Positions 18,293 through 26,057 of a stretch of DNA of 64,000 nucleotides are shown here, in pieces. The notes beneath the pieces were generated by a model. It made no database searches. It saw only the letters and a program-made list of their open reading frames with translations, and was not told the DNA's origin. Origin of the DNA: Bacillota bacterium. GTDB lineage: Bacteria; Bacillota; Clostridia; Peptostreptococcales; Anaerovoracaceae. Both the position numbers and the translations under genes were made by a program. How positions within the stretch are numbered: position 1 is the first letter of the stretch; each line of letters starts with the position of its first letter. The stretch covers positions 42,285 through 106,284 of the forward strand of contig JAQXQE010000023.1 of the NCBI GenBank assembly GCA_029101005.1. Direction: 5' to 3'.

Positions 18293-18371
18293 CATTTGGC
18301 AAAACCAGCGAAAGTTGGTGACGCAAAGTTCAAGCATCTAAGCATTATTTAATGTATGATTGGCTAACTGC
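18293..18371 (+). ncRNA. Cyclic-di-GMP-I (GEMM) riboswitch aptamer, orphan
   Basis: The GEMM core is visible: GGCAAAACC, a CCAGC GAAA GTTGG hairpin (GAAA tetraloop), the conserved TGACGCAAAG, then CATCTAAG ... TGTATGATTGGCTAAC forming the second arm with its closing segment. P1 can form between 18293-18299 (CATTTGG) and 18364-18370 (CTAACTG). Established members of this class bind cyclic di-GMP. The 3' end of P1 overlaps the 5' arm of the terminator at 18367-18406, as in riboswitches that control termination. No plus-strand gene follows, so the output is unknown. Confidence 0.78.
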
Positions 18372-18406
18372 ATTTAACGAAGCAATTCGTCAAATGCAGT
18401 TTTTTT
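18367..18406 (+). terminator. Riboswitch-overlapping terminator
   Basis: Arms ACTGCATTT (18367-18375) and AAATGCAGT (18392-18400), an inner ACGA/TCGT pairing, and a run of seven T. It shares its 5' arm with the riboswitch P1, so the two structures are mutually exclusive; ligand binding would be predicted to favour readthrough. Confidence 0.8.
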
Positions 18407-18462
18407 ATTCAATAGTATAACTTCGCTAATTTGGGGGATTACCTCTTATTTTGACAACGCTT

Positions 18463-18503
18463 AGAGAAAGCAGCAACCCTGTGGTTGCTGCTTTCTCTTT
18501 TTT
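18463..18503 (+). terminator. Second terminator after the riboswitch
   Basis: A perfect 16 bp stem (AGAGAAAGCAGCAACC and its complement) with loop CTGT and six T. It is only about 57 nt after the first terminator; the gap has no convincing reading frame, so a readthrough transcript would be a short RNA of roughly 220 nt. Confidence 0.8.
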
Positions 18504-18519
18504 GACGTATTGATTGGAG

Positions 18520-18537
18520 GGGACTCGCGCGAGTCCC
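18520..18537. repeat. 18 bp perfect palindrome
   Basis: GGGACTCGCGCGAGTCCC, self-complementary throughout, in a gene-free stretch. Could be an extrusion-prone hairpin or protein site. Confidence 0.6.
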
Positions 18538-18560
18538 TTCCGATTGAGGCTGGGATGGAG

Positions 18561-18583
18561 GGCACTGGCCGCAGGCCAGTGCC
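18561..18583. repeat. 10 bp stem hairpin
   Basis: GGCACTGGCC GCA GGCCAGTGCC. It lies 23 bp after the 18 bp palindrome; neither has a T-tract, so they are not typical terminators. Between 18584 and 18645, and between 18698 and 18867, I see no gene or clear element. Confidence 0.6.
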
Positions 18584-18645
18584 TTCCTCTCGAATCAACT
18601 GGATTTTATTGGCGTATACGGCCAGAACTAGTGCCGTATCACGAA

Positions 18646-18697
18646 ATTGTGTATGAAATCGCTGAACGCCTTGATGTTTGAGCATTTTGGACACAAT
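18646..18697 (-). repeat. 52 bp ATTGTGT...ACACAAT repeat, copy A
   Basis: On the minus strand it begins ATTGTGTCC and ends ATACACAAT; the flank beyond it (to 18633) reads TTCGTGATACGGC, identical to the flank of copy B. The termini are mutually inverted, so each copy can form a stem. Confidence 0.7.
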
Positions 18698-18867
18698 CCA
18701 AAAAACGTGTATCAGCCGTTTTGGACCAGAAGGGCGCTTCCTGAACGGTCCGAAGCTCGAAAAATGTCGATATTTGGCGATAGTCGTCGGCGGAATCCGA
18801 CGAGAGGAGGTTGCGCCAATCAATCAAGTGCAAATCCAGTGCAAATCAGCGGAGTTACGGAAGAATC

Positions 18868-18919
18868 ATTGTGTACACGGCTTTCAATTTCCAACGGTTT
18901 GCGGGAATTTATACACAAT
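18868..18919 (+). repeat. 52 bp ATTGTGT...ACACAAT repeat, copy B
   Basis: Begins ATTGTGTACACG and ends ATACACAAT, followed by TTCGTGATACGGC and a run of seven T (18932-18939). It is inverted relative to copy A, with a 65 bp homologous segment in each. Confidence 0.7.
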
Positions 18920-18941
18920 TTCGTGATACGGCTTTTTTTGC

Positions 18942-18993
18942 ATTGTGTACACGCGGTCGAAATATCAAGGGGTTGCGCGAATTTGGACACAAT
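18942..18993 (+). repeat. 52 bp ATTGTGT...ACACAAT repeat, copy C
   Basis: Begins ATTGTGTACACG like copy B, ends GGACACAAT like the other end of copy A, and is exactly the same length. The inside is more diverged (shared ATATCAAGG/GGTTGCGCGAATTT stretches). The flank holds AGTCCGCGCAA, the reverse complement of the GCGCGGA core of the folD arrays. Confidence 0.65.
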
Positions 18994-19031
18994 CAGCGCG
19001 CACCAGTCCGCGCAACGTCCCCATACCAATC

Positions 19032-19056
19032 AAAAAGGAACCCGCGTGCGGGTTCC
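19032..19056 (-). terminator. purC terminator
   Basis: GGAACCCGC/GCGGGTTCC stem with a 2 nt centre, followed on the minus strand by TTTTT, 20 bp past the purC stop. Confidence 0.8.
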
Positions 19057-19076
19057 TTCGTCTTATTATCAACTAA

Positions 19077-19949
19077 TTATGCTTCGAGTGGGCTGCCTGT
19101 GAGAAGCTCGTATGCCTGGAGGTACTTCTCGATTGTCTTGTCGACGATCTCCTGTGGAAGTGTCCAGTCGTTGTCTGGGTTAGCCTTGAGCCAATCTCTT
19201 GCGAACTGCTTGTCGAATGATGGCTGGCTGTGACCTGGCTCGTACTCGTCTGCTGGCCAGAATCTTGAGCTGTCTGGTGTGAGCATCTCGTCTCCGATTA
19301 CAATGTTGCCATCCTCATCGAGACCGAACTCGAACTTAGTGTCAGCGATGATGATGCCCTTGCTGAGAGCATAGTCAGCGCACTTCTTGTAGATTGCGAG
19401 AGTAGCATCCTTGATAGCGTTAGCGTACTCCTCTCCCTTGCCTGGGTATGCCTTCTCGAGAGTCTCAACGCACTGCTCGAAGCTTACATTCTCATCGTGG
19501 TCGCCAATCTCAGCCTTAGTTGAAGGTGTGAAGATTGGCTCAGGCAGCTTGTCTGACTCCTTGAGTCCCTCTGGGAGCTTGATGCCACAGATTGTGCCAT
19601 CCTCCTGGTAGCTCTTCCATCCGCTTCCTGAGATGTATCCTCTAACGATACACTCAACTGGGAGCATCTCGAGCTTACGGCACATCATACTGTTGCCGTC
19701 GTACTTAGGCTGCTGGAAGAACTCAGGCATGTCCTTCACATCAACAGATACCATGTGGTTTGGAACGATGTCCTGTGTGAAATCGAACCAGAACTTTGAG
19801 ATCTGTGTGAGCACAGTTCCCTTCTTAGTTACCTGATTATTAAGAATAACGTCGAAGCAGCTGATTCTGTCTGTAGCAACGAGAATCAGTGTATCTCCAT
19901 TATCGTAGATCTCTCTTACCTTACCTTCTTTAATAGGTTTCATTGTCAT
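19077..19949 (-). CDS. purC: Phosphoribosylaminoimidazole-succinocarboxamide synthase
   Basis: 290 residues, typical of the longer SAICAR synthetases. Visible signatures are KEGKVREIY at the N-terminus, [30 protein letters not shown] and [15 protein letters not shown] with the substrate-binding acidic pair. The enzyme joins CAIR and aspartate in purine synthesis. AGGAG lies 8 nt before the ATG. It stands alone here rather than in a pur cluster; one-carbon genes fchA/folD lie 1 kb away on the other strand. Confidence 0.95.
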   Translation of the reverse strand: MTMKPIKEGKVREIYDNGDTLILVATDRISCFDVILNNQVTKKGTVLTQISKFWFDFTQDIVPNHMVSVDVKDMPEFFQQPKYDGNSMMCRKLEMLPVECIVRGYISGSGWKSYQEDGTICGIKLPEGLKESDKLPEPIFTPSTKAEIGDHDENVSFEQCVETLEKAYPGKGEEYANAIKDATLAIYKKCADYALSKGIIIADTKFEFGLDEDGNIVIGDEMLTPDSSRFWPADEYEPGHSQPSFDKQFARDWLKANPDNDWTLPQEIVDKTIEKYLQAYELLTGSPLEA

Positions 19950-20044
19950 CTTTGTATCTCCTACTCATTCACATATAGCATCAAAAACACATAACTATTC
20001 TACCATATTTCGCCCCACTTCGACAGCCTTTTGTAACACAAACG

Positions 20045-20073
20045 AAAACGGAACCCGCCCAGGGTTCCGTTTT
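20045..20073 (-). terminator. mntP terminator
   Basis: 12 bp stem AAAACGGAACCC/GGGTTCCGTTTT with a 5 nt loop just past the mntP stop; the 3' arm supplies a T-rich end in either direction. Confidence 0.75.
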
Positions 20074-20080
20074 ATAAACT

Positions 20081-20662
20081 CTACAGGAAAGCTTTTGCGA
20101 AAATCTCTATGCCTATGGCGATGAGTATCACGCCTCCGAGGATTGATGCCTTGCCCGCCAGGTGAGAGCCTGCTTTCTTGCCGATTGAGAGGCCAACTAT
20201 GCAGATTACGAAAGTCACAATGGCAATTATTAATCCGCATATCAGAGCCATGCCGACGCTGTAATCAGCGATGGCGAAGCCAACAGACAGTGCATCGATT
20301 GATGTCGCTACGCCCTGAACCATGAGTTCTCCGAAGGAGACTTTGACATCAGTCTCTTCAGCCTCTTCGCCTCCGCGAATTCCTTCGATGAGCATCTTGC
20401 CACCGATGTAGCCGAGGAGAGCGAGAGCTATCCAGGGGATGAATTTCTGGAAGGCCTCGAAGCGCTCAGCGATTGTGTGGACGCAGAGCCAGCCGATCAT
20501 AGGCATTGCGTACTGATAGAAGGCGAAAGTTCCTGCCATCAGGCACATTCTACGGCGGCGCATCTCTGGCTCATTGAGGCCGTTCGCGAGGGATACCGAG
20601 AAGGCATCCATTGCAAGGCCGACGCCGAGCAGCACACTGTTGAATACGAATAATAATGTCAT
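20081..20662 (-). CDS. mntP: Manganese efflux pump MntP family
   Basis: 193 residues with six predicted membrane helices in two homologous halves. Each half carries the family Asp motif: GLAMDAFSVSLANG near residue 15 and TSIDALSVGFA near residue 120. Known MntP proteins export Mn2+ across the cytoplasmic membrane. No yybP-ykoY manganese riboswitch is evident, and the gene lies only 16 bp after the aminotransferase gene, so it seems to be transcribed with it; the functional connection is unclear. Confidence 0.9.
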   Translation of the reverse strand: MTLLFVFNSVLLGVGLAMDAFSVSLANGLNEPEMRRRRMCLMAGTFAFYQYAMPMIGWLCVHTIAERFEAFQKFIPWIALALLGYIGGKMLIEGIRGGEEAEETDVKVSFGELMVQGVATSIDALSVGFAIADYSVGMALICGLIIAIVTFVICIVGLSIGKKAGSHLAGKASILGGVILIAIGIEIFAKAFL

Positions 20663-20678
20663 TTCTAACTAATCCTTC

Positions 20679-21803
20679 TTACTTGTCGAGTGATTTCTCA
20701 AGATCTGCAATTGCCTCGAGCAGCTTAGGGAACTCGTCCTCCTTAGGAAGTCTGATTCTAGCTGATGACTTATCGAGGCTCTGGAAGCACTCACCTGAGA
20801 TTACGAGAGCGCCTCTCTTGAAGAGCTCCTCCTTGATATCAACATTCTCGTCATCTGCGTAGAGCAGGATGAGTGAGCATGTTGGGAGGTTCTCAGCCAC
20901 GTGGAGGTTCTTGCCAACTACCTTGTTGATCTCCTCCTTCATTCTTGCGAATGCAGCCTTGTGCATCTCGATCTCTCCGCCATCTCTGAGAGCAGCTCCT
21001 GCGATCTCTCTTCCGAGTTCTGAGATGTTGTATGGATTATTCATCTTGTTCATATATCTGATGAAGTCCTTGTTTGAGATGATGTATCCCATACGCATTC
21101 CAGCAAGACCGAAGCCCTTTGACATTGTCTTGATAACGATGAGGTTGAGGTGCTTCTTGAAGATATTTACAGCGGAATCCTTCTTGTCCATGAACTCGCC
21201 GTATGCCTCATCAACGATTACGATGATACCGAACTCAGCAGCCTTCTCTACGATCTTCTCGATGTCCTCAAGAGGTACGTTCTGACCTGTTGGGTTGTTA
21301 GGATTGTCGAGGTATACATAGTTGTAGCTGTCGTCGATTCTGTCGAGGAAGTCCTGAACGTTGAACTTGAAGTTGTTCTCCTTCTTTAGAACGACTGGAT
21401 CATATGTGATGCCCTGCATCTGAGCGTTCTCATAGTAGTCAGCGAACTGAGGCGAGATACCAAGTACTCTTGAGCCGTGAGCATCGAAAATATTATTGAT
21501 TGAATAGATAGCGTTGATGCTTCCGTCAGCGTAGAGAATGTTCTCCTTCTCGATATCTACTACATCCTCCCACTGGTCGTGGATAGCATCGAAGAACGCT
21601 GTGCTGTGTGGGTATGGACCCATTCTGCTTACATCGAAGTTCTTAACAACATCGTATACAACTGCTGGGAATCCGTAAGGATTGCAACCCTCTGAGCAGT
21701 CAACGCCGTTCTCAGGAAGATCGATGTGATCTGATGCGTAGCTTACCTTGTCCTTCTGGAGCAGGGTAGGCTTAATCTTCATTTTGTAATTAATCTCTGC
21801 CAT
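20679..21803 (-). CDS. PLP-dependent aminotransferase, HisC-like (fold type I)
   Basis: 374 residues with NPNNPTGQNV, IVDEAYGEF and the Schiff-base motif TMSKGFGLAGMRMGY, characteristic of the histidinol-phosphate aminotransferase/threonine-phosphate decarboxylase group. No histidine or cobalamin genes adjoin, so the substrate is unknown; an aromatic or histidinol-phosphate aminotransferase role are both possible. The ATG has AAAGGGG 6 nt upstream. It shares a transcript with mntP. Confidence 0.82.
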   Translation of the reverse strand: MAEINYKMKIKPTLLQKDKVSYASDHIDLPENGVDCSEGCNPYGFPAVVYDVVKNFDVSRMGPYPHSTAFFDAIHDQWEDVVDIEKENILYADGSINAIYSINNIFDAHGSRVLGISPQFADYYENAQMQGITYDPVVLKKENNFKFNVQDFLDRIDDSYNYVYLDNPNNPTGQNVPLEDIEKIVEKAAEFGIIVIVDEAYGEFMDKKDSAVNIFKKHLNLIVIKTMSKGFGLAGMRMGYIISNKDFIRYMNKMNNPYNISELGREIAGAALRDGGEIEMHKAAFARMKEEINKVVGKNLHVAENLPTCSLILLYADDENVDIKEELFKRGALVISGECFQSLDKSSARIRLPKEDEFPKLLEAIADLEKSLDK

Positions 21804-21854
21804 TATTATCCCCTTTCAATAACACATACAAATATCGTCTATGCTTTAAGCACT

Positions 21855-22796
21855 CTAGAACAGTCCCATTGTCTTAAGTGCGAATAGCCAGATTGGAAGT
21901 GTGAAGCAACTTGCTATAGACGAGAAAACCACTGCGTTGCTCGCTATCTCGCCATTGCCTCCCATAGAAGTCGCCATTGCGAACGATGCGAGGGCTGTAG
22001 GTGTCGCCACCATCAGCACAACCGCCACAAGTTCAACTCCCGTGAAACCGAGCAGAACTGCTCCGCCGATTCCGATTGCAGGTACCACCAGCAGCTTACC
22101 GATTACGCAGATTGCAACACGTCTGCGCTCCCCTTTGAGTCCACTCATATTGAGTGAAGCTCCGAGCAGCACCATAGCAATTGCCGTTGTCGAATCGGCA
22201 AGTGTGACAACTGGCTGCAGAATAACTTCTGGCAGCTCGATGCCAAGAGCCATCACGACGAGAGCCACGATAGCTCCGACGATGATAGGGTTCGTGAGGA
22301 CCCCACGAACCATTTTACCTACGTTAGCCTTACCCTTGCGGAATCTCTCGAAGAGTACGACCGAAACTACATTGTAGATAGGAACGATGAAGAGCACCAC
22401 TACTGCAACGGCTGTTACGTTCCCCTTGCCGAAGAGGTTGATGCCGATTGGAAGTCCCATCAGTACGATATTGCTTCGGAAGATTGCCTGAATCATCGAA
22501 CTTCGATTCCTGTCTTCAGACTCGATCTTGCAGACTATCCACCATGTCAGCGCGATTACGAATGCGAGCATCAGCACGCAGTATACGACCAGCTTGACAT
22601 TCATATTCTCCCCGATGTTCTTGCCGTAGATGTTGTCGAACATCATAAATGGGTATAGCACAATAAAGGTCAGATGTGTGAACTTCCTGACCTCGTCCTC
22701 CTTTGCCACCCCGAAATACCTGAGAAGTATTCCGAGCAACAGATATATAGCGGATGGTATTACCGCGTTGACACATATGGTGAAATTCTGAAGCAT
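21855..22796 (-). CDS. AEC (auxin efflux carrier) family permease
   Basis: 313 residues with about ten membrane helices, in two five-helix halves around a charged loop near residue 150-160 (FERFRKGKANVGKM). The family exports or takes up organic acids and amino-acid derivatives in bacteria; malate is one known substrate. There is no Shine-Dalgarno box: an extended -10 TGATACAAT ends 6 nt before the ATG, so the mRNA is probably leaderless. The gene follows the citrate synthase operon, so a di- or tricarboxylate substrate is a reasonable guess only. Confidence 0.85.
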   Translation of the reverse strand: MLQNFTICVNAVIPSAIYLLLGILLRYFGVAKEDEVRKFTHLTFIVLYPFMMFDNIYGKNIGENMNVKLVVYCVLMLAFVIALTWWIVCKIESEDRNRSSMIQAIFRSNIVLMGLPIGINLFGKGNVTAVAVVVLFIVPIYNVVSVVLFERFRKGKANVGKMVRGVLTNPIIVGAIVALVVMALGIELPEVILQPVVTLADSTTAIAMVLLGASLNMSGLKGERRRVAICVIGKLLVVPAIGIGGAVLLGFTGVELVAVVLMVATPTALASFAMATSMGGNGEIASNAVVFSSIASCFTLPIWLFALKTMGLF

Positions 22797-22802
22797 TTGT
22801 TT

Positions 22803-22812
22803 ATTGTATCAC
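22803..22812 (-). promoter_or_regulatory. Extended -10 promoter giving a leaderless permease mRNA
   Basis: Minus strand TGTGATACAAT; the -10 TACAAT occupies 22803-22808 and only 6 nt separate it from the ATG. The -35 region (GTACAA) is poor. The element overlaps the terminator of the operon upstream. Confidence 0.6.
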
Positions 22813-22813
22813 A

Positions 22814-22842
22814 AAAGCCCCCTCTTTGTACGAAGGGACTTT
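22814..22842 (-). terminator. Terminator of the citrate synthase operon
   Basis: AAAG-CCC ... GGG-CTTT stem with an internal bulge, ending in CTTTTG on the minus strand, about 22 bp past the isocitrate dehydrogenase stop. Confidence 0.55.
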
Positions 22843-22863
22843 GTATTTCTCTAACAGTTTTAC

Positions 22864-24033
22864 TTATAAAGCCTCCATTACAGCCTCTGCGAACTCTGCA
22901 CATGTGCCGCCATCCGCCAGGCCTGTCATCTTAGCTCCGAGCTTATCATCGGCTGCTGCAACTGCCTTCTCGAGTCTCTCCGCCTTATCTGCGAAGCCAA
23001 CATGTCTTAAGAGCATCACTGCTGCTGTCATCAGGCTGGCAGGGTTAGCTCTATCAGCGATACCCTCCTCAACCATTCTAGGCGCACTTCCGTGAATAGC
23101 CTCGAAGATTGCATAATCGCTTCCGATATTAGCACTTCCAGCAGTTCCTACACCACCCTGAATCTGAGCAGCCTCATCTGTGATAATATCGCCGTACAGG
23201 TTAGGCAGAACGAAAACCTCGAATCCGGATCTAATGTCTGTATTAACCAGATTAGCTGCCATGATATCTACGAACCATGTATCAACTGCGATCTCAGGAT
23301 AATCCTTAGCAATCTCCAGACAGATTCCCTGGAAATCTCCGTCAGTCTTCTTCATGATGTTCGCCTTAGTAACTACAGAAACCTTCTTCTTGCCGTTAGC
23401 TCTAGCGAAGTCGAAAGCCGCCTTAGCAATTCTCTTGCTTCCCTCTGCAGTTGTAACCTTGAAGTCCATTGAGAAACTATCGCCGATTCTGATTCCCTTG
23501 CTTCCGAGCGCATACTCACCCTCAGTGTTCTCACGGAAGAAAGTCCAGTCGATGCCCTCCTTAGGGAGGCTAACCGGTCTAACATTCGCATATAGGTCGA
23601 AGTGCTTTCTCAGGAAAACATTCGCGCTCTCGAGGTTCTTGCCGCCCATTGCCGCATTAGGTGTAGTAGTAGGTCCCTTCAGCAGCACATTGCAGCTCTC
23701 CATCTCAGCGAGCACATCCGCAGGCACAGTCTCGCCCTTCTCGAGTCTATTCTCCAGTGTAAAACCATCGATGTCTTTCATCGCTACGCTTCCAGCTTCG
23801 AGCTCGTCAGTGAGCAGAGTCTCAAGCACCGCCTTAGTTCTCTCCATGATGATAGGTCCGATTCCATCTCCAGGCGCCAGACCAATCACGAGCTTGCCGT
23901 CAGCAGCCTGCTCCGCAGCACTGCTTCTCTCAGCAATTCTCTTATTTCTCTCATACTGTTCAACGAGCATCGCCTCGAACGCCGCCTTAGCCTGCTCGAT
24001 ATCCTTAATAATCTCCTGTGGATAATCCTTCAT
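22864..24033 (-). CDS. Isocitrate dehydrogenase (isocitrate/isopropylmalate dehydrogenase family)
   Basis: 389 residues. After a helical N-terminal extension of about 47 residues comes LVIGLAPGDGIGP, then the substrate loop ANVRPVSLP with ENTEGEY and NLYGDIITDEAAQ. The family includes NAD-dependent isocitrate, isopropylmalate and homoisocitrate dehydrogenases; the position after Re-citrate synthase and aconitase makes isocitrate by far the best substrate, giving 2-oxoglutarate. GGAAGG precedes the ATG. Cofactor choice (NAD or NADP) cannot be fixed from what I see. The N-terminal extension is unusual compared with LeuB in this window. Confidence 0.87.
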   Translation of the reverse strand: MKDYPQEIIKDIEQAKAAFEAMLVEQYERNKRIAERSSAAEQAADGKLVIGLAPGDGIGPIIMERTKAVLETLLTDELEAGSVAMKDIDGFTLENRLEKGETVPADVLAEMESCNVLLKGPTTTPNAAMGGKNLESANVFLRKHFDLYANVRPVSLPKEGIDWTFFRENTEGEYALGSKGIRIGDSFSMDFKVTTAEGSKRIAKAAFDFARANGKKKVSVVTKANIMKKTDGDFQGICLEIAKDYPEIAVDTWFVDIMAANLVNTDIRSGFEVFVLPNLYGDIITDEAAQIQGGVGTAGSANIGSDYAIFEAIHGSAPRMVEEGIADRANPASLMTAAVMLLRHVGFADKAERLEKAVAAADDKLGAKMTGLADGGTCAEFAEAVMEAL

Positions 24034-24117
24034 ATATCTTACCTTCCGACCTTAAATCTTCGATTTCCAATCAATGTCTCACCGATTCCGAATCCGCTCG
24101 GCAATTTATCGAGCCGC

Positions 24118-26037
24118 CTATTGAGCCGCTGTGTATTTGAGCAGACCACCTGCGAGAAGCATCTCCTTCTGACGCTCCGCCAGCTCAAGATTAAGTGGAA
24201 TCTCCTTGCCATCAACGGCAAGCATAATTCTATCTGCCTTGAGACCGGCATGGATATCCTTGAGCTCGACCTTTGCTCCCTGTGCGATGAGTTCGTAATC
24301 GTCTGGATTCTCGAAGACCATTGGGAGAATTCCGGCGTTAACGAGGTTCGCTGCGTGAATTCTTGCGAAGCTCTTAGCTACTACTGCGCGGATTCCGAGG
24401 TAGAGTGGTGCGAGAGCTGCGTGCTCTCTTGATGAACCCTGACCGTAGTTGGATCCGCCTACGATGATGCCGCTGCCTGCCTCTTTAGCTCTCTTTGAGA
24501 ATGTAGGATCTACTACCTCGAAGCAGAACTCTGATATCTTTGGAACGTTGGAACGATATGGAAGAACCTTTGCTCCAGCTGGCATGATGTGGTCTGTTGT
24601 GATATTGTCCTCAACCTTGAGGATAACCTCTGCTGCGATATTGTCCTCGAGAGGGCGTGTCTCTGGGAATGACTTGATGTTAGGTCCCTTGATAACCTCT
24701 GCCTTCTCTGCAGCCTCCCCTTCGAGTGGCGGAATTACTCCGCTGTCGTTGATTCTGAACTGCTCTGGCATCTCGATGATCTCGCCGTCGTCTACAGTTC
24801 TTGGATCTGTGAAGTAGCCTGTCAGAGCTGCAGCTACTGCTGTCTCTGGGCTTACGAGATATACCTGGCCATCCTTAGTTCCTGAACGACCGAGGAAGTT
24901 TCTGTTGAATGTTCTGAGGCTGACACCTGCTGAGTTAGGTGAGAAGCCCATTCCGATGCATGGACCACAAGCACACTCGAGTACTCTTGCTCCTGCGTCG
25001 ATCATATCTGTAAGTGCTCCGCACTCTGCGAGCATTGAGAAAACCTGTCTTGAACCAGGTGAGATGCTGAGGCTCACGCTGTCGTCAATCTTCTTGCCCT
25101 TGAGGAGCTTTGCAACCTTGAGCATATCTGAAAGTGATGAGTTAGTGCATGAACCGATGCAAACCTGATCAACCTTAATCTCTGTGAGTTCTGTAACCTT
25201 CTTGATATTGTCAGGGCTGTGTGGGCAAGCTGCGAGTGGCTCGAGCTCTGAGAGATTAATCTCAATCTCCTGAGCGTACTCAGCATCTGCGTCACTTGAG
25301 AGCTCTACCCAATCCTCTTCTCTTCCCTCTGCCTTCAGGAATGCTCTTGTCATCTCATCTGAAGGGAAGATTGAAGATGTAGCTCCGAGTTCAGCACCCA
25401 TATTTGTGATAGTACATCTCTGTGGAACTGTGAGTGTCTTAACTCCAGGACCAGCGTACTCAACGATTGCGCCTACTCCGCCCTTAACGCTGAGTATTCT
25501 GAGAACCTCAAGGATGATGTCCTTAGCGCTTACGCCTGGTTGGAGCTCTCCTGTCAGATTAACTCTGATCATTCTTGGCATTGGGATATAGTATGCTCCA
25601 CCGCCCATTGCAACGGCTACGTCCATTCCACCCGCGCCGATAGCGAGCATACCGATGCCGCCACCTGTCGGTGTATGAGAATCCGAACCTATGAGGGTTT
25701 TACTAGGAATACCGAAGCGCTCGTAGTGAACCTGATGGCAGATTCCATTACCAGGGCGTGAATAGTATACACCGTGCTTAGCACATACGCTCTGGATATA
25801 TCTGTGGTCGTCAGCATTCTCGAAACCTGACTGAAGTGTGTTGTGGTCAACGTATGCAACTGAGCGCTCTGTCTTGACGCGCGGAATGCCCATTGACTCG
25901 AACTCGAGATATGCCATTGTACCTGTTGCATCCTGTGTGAGCGTCTGGTCGATTCTGATACCGATCTCCTCGCCAACCTTCATCTCACCGCTTACAAGAT
26001 GCGCCTCAATAATCTTCTGTGCGATTGTCTTACCCAT
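24118..26037 (-). CDS. Aconitate hydratase
   Basis: 639 residues, the single-chain aconitase of mid length found in Clostridia: large-subunit-like part with SDSHTPTGGG, the [4Fe-4S] ligands in CIGSCTNSS and CGPCIGMG, and a C-terminal swivel domain with GGSNYGQGSSREHAAL. It isomerises citrate to isocitrate. Start is the ATG of MGKTIAQKI at 26037, preceded by GAGGCGAAATA; a longer frame only runs into the gene before it. It lies between the Re-citrate synthase gene (20 bp gap) and the isocitrate dehydrogenase gene. Confidence 0.93.
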   Translation of the reverse strand: MGKTIAQKIIEAHLVSGEMKVGEEIGIRIDQTLTQDATGTMAYLEFESMGIPRVKTERSVAYVDHNTLQSGFENADDHRYIQSVCAKHGVYYSRPGNGICHQVHYERFGIPSKTLIGSDSHTPTGGGIGMLAIGAGGMDVAVAMGGGAYYIPMPRMIRVNLTGELQPGVSAKDIILEVLRILSVKGGVGAIVEYAGPGVKTLTVPQRCTITNMGAELGATSSIFPSDEMTRAFLKAEGREEDWVELSSDADAEYAQEIEINLSELEPLAACPHSPDNIKKVTELTEIKVDQVCIGSCTNSSLSDMLKVAKLLKGKKIDDSVSLSISPGSRQVFSMLAECGALTDMIDAGARVLECACGPCIGMGFSPNSAGVSLRTFNRNFLGRSGTKDGQVYLVSPETAVAAALTGYFTDPRTVDDGEIIEMPEQFRINDSGVIPPLEGEAAEKAEVIKGPNIKSFPETRPLEDNIAAEVILKVEDNITTDHIMPAGAKVLPYRSNVPKISEFCFEVVDPTFSKRAKEAGSGIIVGGSNYGQGSSREHAALAPLYLGIRAVVAKSFARIHAANLVNAGILPMVFENPDDYELIAQGAKVELKDIHAGLKADRIMLAVDGKEIPLNLELAERQKEMLLAGGLLKYTAAQ

Positions 26038-26057
26038 TATTTCGCCTCTTTCCTCTA

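Noticed and set aside
17928..18352. Open frames on both strands across the 42 bp array encoding 14-residue repeat peptides
   Set aside because: They exist only because 42 is divisible by three; there is no ribosome site, start context or promoter, and the frames overlap folD or non-coding sequence.
19950..20662. yybP-ykoY manganese riboswitch for mntP
   Set aside because: The gene starts 16 bp after the aminotransferase gene and no such aptamer is visible upstream of that transcript.
23354..24025. Long plus-strand frame opposite the isocitrate dehydrogenase gene
   Set aside because: It is the antisense shadow of a conserved enzyme, low in sequence complexity (Ser/Ala/Leu rich), with no promoter or ribosome site.
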